DNA from: Flammula alnicola
Lineage: Eukaryota; Basidiomycota; Agaricomycetes; Agaricales; Strophariaceae
DNA length: 46,385 bases
Direction of reading: 5' to 3'
Assembly: GCA_015499995.1 (NCBI GenBank)
Contig: JADNRV010000361.1
Location: 1 to 46,385, forward strand
Positions 1 to 9,363 of this stretch are shown piece after piece (within the stretch, counting starts at the first letter, position 1; every line of letters begins with the position of its first letter). The position numbers and the translations under genes are program-made. Under the pieces are notes generated by a model. It did no database searches, was not told the DNA's origin, and saw only the letters and a program-made list of their open reading frames with translations.

Positions 1-1570
1 ACCCGAGAAGGACGGTATCGAGCAACACCTGCTGATCGTATCAAGGTTCTTATCGCCTGCACTATAATCTGCTTGCTCTGATTGACGAGCAGATTAGCTC
101 ACGGGACCACTCCTTTGCTACGTACATGCAACAGTGTCTTTCCCATCCAACACATGGGTACTATATGAATCCTGAAAATAGAGTCTTTGGGTCGCGTGGA
201 GACTTCATCACGAGTCCAGAGATAAGCCAAATGTTTGGAGAAGTACGTATTCGTATAGTTTTGCAGCGAAATCGGGCAGTAACGACCTCACAGTGAACGC
301 TGGATAGTGGTGGCAGTATGGCTCCTCTCACAATACGAGATTGCTGGAAAGCAGAGTTCTCTTCGATTCATTGAACTTGGACCCGGTAAGGGAACGCTGA
401 TGGGAGATATTTTGCGGGCAAGTCTCTAAGGTTCACAATTTAGTCGCACATTCTCAAAGATCCTTTACAGGTGGCTTTGCAGTTTCTAACGGGAAAGCAT
501 ATCAACGTGCATCTTGTGGAAACAAGCCCCTCTATGCGCGCCACACAACAAGCATATCTGACCTCGATCTCGAATGAGCGTCCGCACGTCCATTTGCATT
601 GGCATAACTCGATCATGAAATACCTACCAGTTCCTCTGAATACACCATGCTCGTCGCGCACGAATTCTTTGACGCATTACCCATACATATCCTGCAGGTA
701 TATTTTCCGGGAATACTCACTGCCATATGTTCTAACTTTGCTCAACAGAAAGCTGAAACAGGTCAATGGCACGAGGTGCTTGTCGCATCGAACATCGACC
801 AGGAAACTACCTCTAATGATGATTCCAATGGTTCCAATGAAACCAAAAAAGCAACACCCGCACCTCTTTCCGTCGCGTCTTAGCGCCACAGCCTTCAGCA
901 ATATCCACGGTGCTTGGCCATTCCTCGCCCAGATTTCAAGAACTCCCTGCTGGATCTTCATTAGAAGTTTCGCCAACCTCATTCCGAATAGCTCGCAAAG
1001 TCGGTGAACTGCTTGCACGAGGCAAGCCGGAAGACGAAAAGCCTTCCTTAGGAGGAAGTGGACTTATCATCGACTATGGAGGGAACAATGCATTCGGTTA
1101 CTCCTTCCGAGTGAGTTTTAATGATGATTGTTTGAGTCGACTTTTTCTGATGGTGATCACCAGGCGTTCAAAAGCCACAATATCGTGGACGTATTTCATG
1201 AACCAGGGAACTGCGACCTTACCGCCAACGTCGACTTTGCTTATTTGAAGGAGGCTATGGGTGACCTGGGTAAGCTTCACCCACAGGTCGCTAAGAGGTG
1301 CATTATTAACGAATATCTAGTGACGACACATGATCCAATGCCGCAGGGAACATTTCTGAAAGAGATGGGCTTCCGCTGCGCTTACAGGGCCTATTGAAAA
1401 CTGCGAAAACAGAAGAGCGTCGAGAGGAGATACGTGGAGCAGCGGTGAGATTGGTGGATCCTTTGGGTATGGGAAAGGAGTATCAGGTGTTGGGAATTAC
1501 TAGTGAGCCTCCGAGTCCGAAAACGCCAGAGGCGATGGCGACTTGGCCTTTTGTAGACACGAAGCCGTGA
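1..1570 (+). CDS. NDUFAF7: NDUFAF7-like mitochondrial protein-arginine methyltransferase (5' end outside window, frame-broken)
   Basis: SAM-dependent methyltransferase of the DUF185/MidA family. The known homologue, mitochondrial NDUFAF7, methylates an arginine of NDUFS2 during complex I assembly. Visible in order: TSPEISQMFGE, the SAM-binding ELGPGKGTLMGDILR, VHLVETSPSMRATQQ, AHEFFDALPIHILQ, IIDYGGNNAFGYSFR, DVFHEPGNCDLTANVDF, TFLKEMG and a C-terminal MGKEYQVLGIT ending at TGA 1568-1570. Likely introns lie near 46-92, 244-306, 425-445, 701-748, 1111-1172 and 1270-1318. The conserved segments do not sit in one frame: one base seems to be missing near 614, again within 840-872 and near 1368, and perhaps at the exon start near 307. 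No intron accounts for these. The family is certain; whether the gene is broken or the sequence is in error is open. It converges on the FRA10AC1-like gene. Confidence 0.85.
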
Positions 1571-1762
1571 TAGACTTGTTTCGCCGGCAGTGAGATATCG
1601 AGTGATGCAGAATGTCGAGACCACCTTCAGAATTACTCCGAGATGCTTCATGACGGAGCATCGATGGAGATTCGTGTTCGAGATAGACTTTGGACATTCT
1701 GGACCCCTTGGAAATGATGAAATCGGGTGCAGAGCAGTCATGGGTGGCATGCGTCGGCTAAT

Positions 1763-2598
1763 TCAAGAAGTCCTCGAGGGAGACGATGTGCGCTTGGAGT
1801 GACTAGCCTCCACAGCAGGGCGACGAGGTGACTTCGAACGAGAGCTTCGTCGTCTGCGTGACGATCTCTCCTTGTCATCCGCGGCTTCTCTCGATCGTTT
1901 CTTCCGCCGATGTTTATCCAAATCATTATCCTCCGCCTCTTTTTGAGCACGTGTAGCACCTTCATCATCGGGGGGCGACCGTGAATCCAAGGCTGATGCA
2001 GACTTTTCTTTTTCCTTTGAGCGCTTCCACATCAGCTTCTTGACGCATTTCCCGCATAGAACGACCTTCACGAGAGCAGACTGGCTCTCTCCATGCTCTA
2101 CATAGGTGAATGGCAACTCCAAAGTTGTCAATGGCACTTTGGTATCCTCTTCATCTCGAAAGCGTGGCCGGAAATGGTGTTCGCAGCGAGTGTTTCCACA
2201 AGTAGTCTCTCCCGCTCCAGAGAGTACCTCTTCTTCGGTACGCCAGCGAAGCGCAAACTGATAGGAGGACTTTAGTTCTGGAAAGATGGATTAATGAGAA
2301 AGAGACGCACATTTCCCGACTTATAGTGCTTGAGATCACAAACCGCGAACTCGCGGTATAGATTAGAATAATACTTTCCAGCCAGTTGCTCATCCCAACT
2401 CGAAGGTTTCTCGCCTTCTTCCCTCAAAAATCTATCAAAAGTGAGGTTAATAGGATTGTTTTAGTCTTCTTCCGAGCTGCGAAACATCTTGGATACACAG
2501 GCTTACTTGTGGGATGCCTTCAGAATCTCGAATTCGGTGATTCCTATGGGCCGTGGGGCGTTATTCCTGGAAGAGCTGGCGTAGGGATAGAGCGCCAT
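1763..2598 (-). CDS. FRA10AC1: FRA10AC1-like protein (spliceosome-associated family)
   Basis: Three exons (2507-2598, 2311-2431, 1763-2257) join in phase to a 235-aa protein. It carries the Fra10Ac1 domain at about residues 20-145: FEILKASHKFLREE, WDEQLAGKYYSNLYREF, then ALRWRTEEEVLSGAGETTC with a Cys pair, FTYVEHGESQSALVKVVLC and CGKCVKKL. The paired CxxxC-like cysteines suggest metal binding. After about residue 150 the protein is a charged Arg/Ser-rich tail, as in splicing factors. Human FRA10AC1 is a nuclear protein found with late spliceosomes; a splicing role here is inferred from family. The start ATG at 2598 is followed at once by the conserved N-terminal block. Its 3' end lies 192 bp from the stop of the converging NDUFAF7-like gene. 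Confidence 0.85.
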
Positions 2599-2689
2599 GG
2601 ATATCCTTCGTTTCGATTGGATAATAGAAACCTGACCCTTTCAAATAGCAAGGAATAGTTAATGCAATGAGCAGATTGGGAATTGATTG

Positions 2690-3597
2690 GGAGCAGACGT
2701 TGTAGGTTCGTGCCAAGCCCCTTGTCGGCAGTGCTTCGGCAGGCATTTGTTTGTTTGTATGTATATTGCGGAACGCAATCCTGACAAGGGGCTTGCTTCA
2801 GAGTGACGAAATTTGGGGGCTTTGTCTTCGTCGACGCTTGAACTAGTTTGTAATCCTACCGTTCAACGTTGGCTGAGAAATTTTTTCTCAGACATCTAAT
2901 ACACCTTTTGACATAAAGGAATTATCTTAGCGCTTATTCATGATAATTATATGGCTCAGGCAATGTAGACTGATTTAGGATCCTTGGAAGGAGGCTTCCC
3001 TTCTAAGCATGCAGCCATCCTGGTGCCATAAAACATTTGCATCACATAGTTTTAGCATATATATCTATGATTGTGCAACCAAATTGGAGCTTAGAAGTAC
3101 TTCAATGTCTAAAATCCTCCTCCCAATGTACGAGAATCATGAAGCGCACTCGATCACGTGATGACCGCGACAGAAATTTGGGCTCGCCCATGTATATGCC
3201 GCTCACCCACTTCCCGATAACGCTCGGTCTCAAGGTTTCAGCCAAAGATTATATATATGTTCTATACCTCATATCAAATTTTACTTTAATGAAAAACACC
3301 CAGTAATAACCTTGTATTCATCACATATTGTCAACCAAGGATTTCACAAAATGATTCTTGTGTATGGACTGGAAATTTTTCAAGACAATTATTTTTATTA
3401 CAAATTACATAGAATAGTAGCTATACATCCTGGCTTTATGATACAGTTTACTTGAAGAAGAAAGGTTGAGACCTCGTTGAGTTAGATACCATTCAGAAAG
3501 CCCATCAAATCCGTCACTCTGAAGCAAGCCCCTTCAGCGAAGGTGTCCGGGAACCGGACCGGAGCAGGGGCTTGCTCCGAACCTACAGACGTTGTGG
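2690..3597. repeat. Inverted pair of hairpin repeats bounding an AT-rich non-coding segment
   Basis: The left block (about 2690-2818) and the right block (about 3506-3597) are imperfect inverted copies. Shared stretches include CTGTAGGTTCGGAGCAAGCC on the right (read on the minus strand) against TTGTAGGTTCGTGCCAAGCC on the left, and AAGGGGCTTGCTTCAGAGTG in both. Each block is itself a hairpin, with CAAGCCCCTT at one side and AAGGGGCTTG at the other. The roughly 690 bp between them is AT-rich and shows no convincing gene. The layout suits a non-autonomous DNA transposon with long terminal inverted repeats, but no clear target-site duplication was found, so this stays tentative. Confidence 0.6.
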
Positions 3598-3746
3598 GTT
3601 CAACTGTTGATCGTCATTTGCTCGGATTACGTAATCTATATTTAATTTCAAGTTGGCGTTGGCCCTTGGTTGGCCCGCACATATCCTTCCAACCACTTGC
3701 CCAACAGACAATATGCACCATATCGTCGATTCCCTCATCTGTCTCC

Positions 3747-3977
3747 ATGTCCTTGCCTGGAGATCATGATATCTACAATTTGAAACCCGAACAACTGCGC
3801 AATTTGACAACCCGGAGTAGAACAACACGAAGATCGATATCAACTTCGAATTCGGACGTTAACGCCCTACTGCCTCCTTCGGTCTCAGATGACTATGAAT
3901 ACCACACGATAGCACACGATGTTACTAGTACCTATCTTCGTGCTTGTCCAGCCCACGGTTTCTCAAGAATATGTTAG
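3747..3977 (+). CDS. Possible small or fragmentary gene, unknown
   Basis: An open frame starting MSLPGDHDIYNLKPEQLRNL and ending CPAHGFSRIC has protein-like composition rather than a random look, and is followed by GTTAGT, which could be a splice donor. The next AG is only 30 nt away, too short for an intron, and no continuing frame was found up to the receptor gene at 4.5 kb. It may be the first exon of an undetected gene, a fragment or chance. No family recognised. Confidence 0.25.
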   Translation: MSLPGDHDIYNLKPEQLRNLTTRSRTTRRSISTSNSDVNALLPPSVSDDYEYHTIAHDVTSTYLRACPAHGFSRIC

Positions 3978-4517
3978 TAATCACCTGTCTGTCATCAATC
4001 AGATGGCACAGATTCTTTCTCACTACAAATTTAAAACGAACCTATGACTGGCGGATTATCGGAATGTTTGTTGCCTCATCGCAGCCCTAAATCTCATGGC
4101 CGCCCATCTTTTAGAGCTAATAGGTTCCTGATCTACGCCCATATCAACCAACAGAGGATTCTAACAATGATCGAAGGCCAATTTCTGGTGGTAATATCTT
4201 GAAGACACGGTGCACGGACGCCATTACCATAAGACGGAATAACAGTCTTGAGGCTGTCTACAGCGCAAGGTATGTCTTGCGGCACTGTGCCATCCAGAAT
4301 TTCTGACGATCTCTATCTCTTCTCTCAAGCCAACACTTGGACAAACGCTTTTAAAAGCTCAGCCTATTCCAGATGCCGAAGTTATCATCATCATAATGAT
4401 GGAGGGCAGTGCATTCTATAAAGCTCAGTAATTAATATCTAAAGGTTATCTTTCACTGCGGACACTCGTCTCGCTTTTCCCTGCGTCCTATTCAATCGCT
4501 ATCACTATCCAAAGCAT
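3978..4517. other. Intergenic stretch upstream of the seven-helix receptor-like gene
   Basis: No supported gene. It presumably holds the promoter and 5' leader of the downstream gene; no clear TATA box was picked out. Confidence 0.5.
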
Positions 4518-4541
4518 ATGCAATATTGCACAACCAGATGA
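4518..4541 (+). promoter_or_regulatory. Short upstream ORF overlapping the receptor start
   Basis: ATG at 4518 opens a seven-codon frame (MQYCTTR) whose TGA (4539-4541) overlaps both candidate ATGs of the main frame at 4538 and 4541. Such an overlapping stop/start could tune translation of the main frame; this is inference only. Confidence 0.35.
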
Positions 4542-6081
4542 TGAGCACGATTCGCTTTCTCGTGGCGAAGAGGGACGATATCCCTATTCCTGAATCAACA
4601 CCCACGGAGAGTCTGCATTCAGCGGAGGCCCCGAACGTTGGCGCCATTATCGCATTCGACGTCCTTTATTTCGCAGGCCTAATTTCACTTGCAGTTATCC
4701 TGCTAACAGCTTGCTTTTCTGCACGGGTTCGGCGGCAATCGACGTGGTACATGGTTATTGGTTCATGGTTCTTGAACAGTCTCGCAAGCTTGATCCTAGT
4801 TGGTCAACAGACAGGTCCGTTCCCGCGCTTCGCTACATGTCTGGCTCAGGCAGTACTGATAGACTCAACACCCGTTCTGTGAGTTATGATTTTATGACTC
4901 TATTTTCATGACTGTTATGCGGTATTGATACAAAATTAATGGTTGTAGCTGTGCATTTTACGCTGGCGCATTTGCTCTGGAGGTAAGGTGTTTACTCTTT
5001 GGCGCTTTGAGTCAATCCTTAATATTCCCTAGGTTTACCTATCCGCTCTTCTCGCTCTCAAGACGAATTCAACTATTTCCCGAGCATATCTGATACTGGT
5101 AAGCCCATATTCATTGATACATGTAAATTTTCTAGTGACCAGCGAATTATTCAAGATCCACGCTGTACCGTGGGCTGCATTTATCGGGGTTCTCAGTATT
5201 ACCACAAACGTGGGTCTGCTTTCCTTTACTACTGTAGGGAGAGCGAACAAACTGACTTTGTCAAATTCAGTACGGATTACAAAATCCTACAATCATCGAC
5301 AAATATCCTGCAGGGTTTTTCTGTTGGAATGCCGTGCCTAATGACTGGAGGTCCGTGCTCTTCCTGAAATACGGTCGTAGCCAACTTCATTTTTCTGGTA
5401 GAAAATACTTAATCGGCGGCGCTGTTGTCATTGGGATATTGACCAGTATCATCCTAGAAGGTATTCAGTTATTCATGAGCTCGTGCTATATTAATACTCC
5501 GGCTTAATTTTCATCAGCGCTTATTCTGCTCACACTTCGACACACATGGAAACACTTGGGAAATTTGTCTACCATACAGCGTGATAAACCGTACATCTCG
5601 CCAGATTCCATAGCTCGCATGATTATATTTAGTATCGGCATAGTAGTTGCATTAGCGTGCGTATCCTTCGTATATCTCTATTTCTTGGTTAATAACCTTC
5701 CTTGAATCGTCAGGTTGACTTTTTTGCAATACTTGACACTCCCGACTACCAATGAGGACACGGCACTAGGTCTTGTTCAGGCTACACGTAAGTGGTCATA
5801 TCTACGACTTGAATCTGGCTCGCACAAGCTTACAGTCATCTTGCAATAACACAGTTCCCTGTTTTGCGGCATTGGTCTTTGGATCCCAAAAGGCGAGTTG
5901 GTTGTCTGATTTCTGGACGTACGAGATGAATTTATCTAGTGGTCCCCTCATAGGATATCCTGCAGGTCTGGCTACCGAGGAGATTTTTTTCGGCCGCCTA
6001 AGGAACGACTGGAGAATGATGACATTAAGACAACCGAAAGCGTGGCCCCTGTGCATGTTATCGAAGGCTCGGCGCCGCTAG
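4538..6081 (+). CDS. Seven-transmembrane receptor-like protein (fungal orphan, unassigned)
   Basis: Eight exons (4538-4878, 4949-4982, 5033-5098, 5156-5233, 5271-5460, 5518-5656, 5714-5787, 5855-6081) join in phase to a 382-aa protein. Seven hydrophobic helices fall at about residues 37-60, 70-89, 115-136, 150-171, 219-243, 271-290 and 297-316, with a polar N-terminus of about 35 residues and a roughly 65-residue cytoplasmic-looking tail. Motifs in the extracellular/loop part include FFCWNAVPNDWR between helices 4 and 5. The topology and intron density match the many orphan G-protein-coupled-receptor-like proteins of Agaricomycetes, but no ligand or G-protein coupling can be read from sequence. 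It is not recognisably a Ste3-type pheromone receptor. The acceptor at 5155 was chosen because the nearer AG would put a stop in frame. Confidence 0.7.
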
Positions 6082-6979
6082 CCTAACGAATTCGCACAAA
6101 ATGTATGTTTGTATTTTTTTGAACTATATGGGCTTCGGTAAATAGCGATAGACTTATGCCAAGCTAGTTCGAGTTTACCGTGAGGCAAGGCAGATATACA
6201 GCCTCCTGCGGGCTCTCCTTCGACTTTCACTTTGACGTTAAATAGGATTTCATCTGATCCAAATTGTTCGGATAAAGTACTTGGCTTATTCTTAGCTAGT
6301 AGCATCGTACTCGATATCCTTGTCGGCACCTACTTAATATTAGTAATTGCTGATAGAAATAGAGAGAAATGGTCGATACATAGGTGTCGAGCAAGTTGCG
6401 AATGACGGTTGCGGTTATCTACTTGCATCTCAGTTGACTATGCTATTACAGCAAGTTGCGAATGACAATTTGCGTATAGCGGGCCCGGCGTTCAACGTTC
6501 ACTACTTGATCACTACTGACTGACTTGACATCGATCGCATTCGGGAATCCTTCACCACCAAAACCAAACCACACTACTTACTAAGGAAGAAAATTGACAG
6601 AAAAACCAAGTATGGCCTAATACCTAATTAGTAGGGCCATAGTTTGGCCGCTACCTTGAAGGTCTAAGAACTTGAGCGATATTAACTCCTTACTCGCTTT
6701 TCATACAACTGGAGCCGTTAACCGCTTGTTAAAATGAGCGGGTCTCCGACGCTCACTCGGGTTTGAACAGGGACCCTCGCAATTTCCAAGTTGTTGACGT
6801 TTTTGTTATTTCAAATTGAAATATTTCACTCTGATGTCTAGGACAGTCGTCACATGATCAGTGAAGCAAAAACAGCCTCACTGGTTCGGACATGACTCTG
6901 ACTCTGACAGTCTGACTCTGACGATCAAACTGGCTAACTCGCCAGTCACAAGCTTAAGCATAATTCTCTTTCAAATTCA
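6082..6979. other. Intergenic stretch between the receptor-like gene and F-box copy A
   Basis: No gene supported. It contains AGCAAGTTGCGAATGAC twice, about 62 bp apart near 6388 and 6450, and just before the F-box gene a run of CTGACTCTGA-type short repeats (about 6893-6922). Confidence 0.5.
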
Positions 6980-8256
6980 ATGGCGTCAGCGCCTTCAATA
7001 CCCTTCGATGTCATCGAGACCATTCTGGATATTCTCGATGATGAAATAGACCACAAGTCATTGAAGACATGCTCTCTGACATGTCAAGCCTTCCTCCATC
7101 CCTGCAGAAAACACATCTTCAGATCCATCGTGGTTGACCGCGACCACTGTCGACCATGGGGTAGGGTTTGCTGGCTGGGAGATCTACTTGCAAGCGCTCC
7201 GGAGATCGGCAGTTATGTTCGAGAACTCGACTACCGCATAACTTCGCGCGACCTGGCAGATCCGAACATTGCACGGCTTCACATGCATTTTACCCAGCTG
7301 CAATCCCTCAGCCTCTACGGGTATAACGGTCAGGGGTTACTGGACTGGATCGCTATAGCGTTGCCAATCCGAACCGCCTTCCTCCATTTCATGCATCTTC
7401 CAACTCTCACTCATTTGAGCTTGAGCTTCATCAAGAATTTCACGGTCTACGATCTCATCCCCTGTACCAATCTCCTTCGTCTCGAGGTCTACGAGTTCCA
7501 TATCGCGGATATCCACAATACACCTGAATTTCGGTCGATATTGCCACCACGACCTGTTCAACTTCAGAGGTTTGACATTGGCGACGCATGCAGTGGCGTC
7601 GCAAACAAGCTCGTGGAAGCAATACGCTCGGATGGACTTCGAGTCATCGATTTCAGGAACCTGAAAGAGTTTGGGGCCTCATGTGACAACCTCTTCGATA
7701 TAGCTTCAATCAAAATTCTACTGAAAATGGCTGAGCGACTTACAGCCATATCTCTTAGGAGTATGTTTTTTCTTTTGCTTCTGTTGAAAGACTGGCCTGA
7801 CCTGATCTCCCTTGTCCCTTAGTTTCAAAGCAAATGACCTTCTCTGGGTTCGCCGAGATGGTTGCTTCATTCAGGAAAACCCTGACGAAGGCAAACCTGT
7901 GGGTCAGGATTGAGGGCAGATATGACGATCCGCTCGCTGGCATCTGCGAAGAGCTCGAGAACATGGCAGGAAGGAAATCAAATGTCCTTGAAGATCTCGA
8001 AATACACGTCGAATTTGCATTAAACTGCAATTGCAAAACCGGGGATGAATGGGGAAGATTAGACCAAGTACTCACTAAATCAGGATGGCCTGCGCTCCAG
8101 GATGTTTCTCTTCAAATCACCATCTACACGTGCAATAGAAACGACGATGCACTGCTGCGAACATTCAAAAACTTACCCCAAACTCAATTGACCGGTCTGT
8201 CTTCAAGCACAATCACAAGTTTTCACTTTGATGTCGAGCAAATATACAGGTACTAG
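6980..8256 (+). CDS. F-box protein, copy A of three paralogues
   Basis: Two exons (6980-7760 and 7823-8256) joined by a phase-1 intron give a 404-aa protein. Residues 6-50 look like an F-box (PFDVIETILDILDDE, then SLTCQAFLHPCRKHIFRSIV), the Skp1-binding module of SCF ubiquitin ligases. The rest holds irregular Leu-rich stretches such as LPTLTHLSLSFIKNF, typical of fungal F-box/LRR substrate receptors. It is inverted relative to copies B and C and shares their intron position and 3' flank. Substrate unknown; such families expand and turn over quickly in Agaricomycetes. The ATG at 6980 matches the start of both paralogues. Confidence 0.8.
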
Positions 8257-8660
8257 TAACTCTTTTGTTTGACATCTTTTCTCCGAGAATCTTCGAAGTG
8301 AACTAGTGAAACTAGTGACAAGTGCTGTAACCATTAGGTCGTGGGGTAGAACTCGCCTCGACCTTCCATTAGGTAGCATGCATTCTTCCGTCTGTACAAA
8401 TAAAACGCGCCTCTCGCATCAAGTAAATGCCTCGTCGACGGTCTAGTATTTTTTACTGCCACTAGCAGGACGAGGATGAGGGAACCGCCCTGTGTTCTTT
8501 TAAATACTTGAAAGAAAACACAGTCAGGTATACTGTATATGCCAATAATCTCAAAATCCGACACAACCCGATCGCTCATGAGCAGAATTCCCGCTGGCTG
8601 GTCTAGCTTCCAGGCGCCGAGCCAACGTTCAATGAGCCGTCCGGAGCCAGCTTGTACCTT
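8257..8660 (+). repeat. 3' flank of F-box copy A, shared with copies B and C
   Basis: The sequence after the stop codon, including CTTTTCTCCGAGAATCT, CCTCGACCTTCCATTAGGTA and CCAATAATCTCAAAATCC, recurs on the opposite strand downstream of copies B (about 16900-17156) and C (about 19660-19903). The duplicated block is therefore larger than the coding region. Copy A alone carries about 140 extra bp near 8396-8537. Confidence 0.75.
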
Positions 8661-8848
8661 AGCACTGCGGTAGCGCCTGCTTGAGCGCTTATACTAACAC
8701 CATGGGAGATAACGCGCACCGGCGCACATGGAACGGAGATGCCGGCTCCGTTATGTTTCAACCATGAGGCGCTGGGCGTCGTCGGGTCAAGCCATGTACC
8801 GGATCTGTCGTGCGACGCGATTGGGCGGGTGAGGCAAGGGTGAGGACT

Positions 8849-8892
8849 GGTTGGGATGGGTACTGGTTGGGATGGGTACTGGTTGGGATGGG
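8849..8892 (+). repeat. G-rich 16-bp minisatellite
   Basis: GGTTGGGATGGGTACT is repeated twice and followed by 12 bp of a third unit. The GGG runs here and just downstream could support a G-quadruplex, with one loop slightly over seven bases. Confidence 0.8.
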
Positions 8893-9122
8893 TTGGGAGC
8901 AAGTTGGGAGCATAGCGCTCAGCGCTCAACGTACGCGCGTACACTGTGGCGGGTACATGAGGCATTTTCGGCGATTTACGCGTCGTCCAGCGCTGTTTCG
9001 ATGTGTGTTGTCGCTTTCTTTCGGAGGGCGGCAGACAACGGAGAAAAGCTCTTCCGAGTGCCCGTCCTGTAGGAACGTGCTATCCAAGGAATTCGCTGGG
9101 TCCGCGGCCGGATCCCAGGACC

Positions 9123-9149
9123 CACACATTATGCATTGCATAATGTGTG
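9123..9149. repeat. Near-perfect 27-bp palindrome
   Basis: Two 13-bp arms, CACACATTATGCA and its reverse complement, are separated by a single T at 9136. Confidence 0.9.
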
Positions 9150-9209
9150 CCATGCATCACGCGATGGACGATGATGGTGAGAAAAGCATTCACTGCTGTG
9201 CCCAGACTA

Positions 9210-9363
9210 TTTTGCCGGGGGGTCAAAATGCGCGGCAAGTTGTTTGAATTTTGCCCTCACATTTTGCAGTCATGTATTCCACCTTAAGTGAAGGCAAAAT
9301 ATAGCGGCAAAATATGCGCAAAATCTTAACAACCTGCTGTCACATTTTGACCCTCCGTCAAAA
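9210..9363. mobile_element. 154-bp MITE with TA target-site duplication
   Basis: TA at 9208-9209 and 9364-9365 flanks a segment whose ends are inverted copies: TTTTGCCGGGGGGTCAAAAT on the left and, read on the minus strand, TTTTGACGGAGGGTCAAAAT on the right. The similarity continues for about 36 bp (to ...GTTGTT). No coding capacity. TA duplication and non-coding hairpin structure point to a Tc1/mariner-type miniature element. Confidence 0.7.

Noticed and set aside
580..645. Intron as the cause of the first NDUFAF7 frame change
   Set aside because: The only GT/AG pairs here give the wrong phase or remove the conserved LHWHNSI segment; a missing base near 614 explains the frame directly.
3973..4002. 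30-nt intron extending the small ORF at 3747
   Set aside because: Too short for splicing, and the joined frame stops within about 11 codons.
6735..6795. tRNA-like B-box (GGGTTTGAACAGGG)
   Set aside because: No matching T-stem, A-box, anticodon arm or acceptor stem could be paired on either strand.
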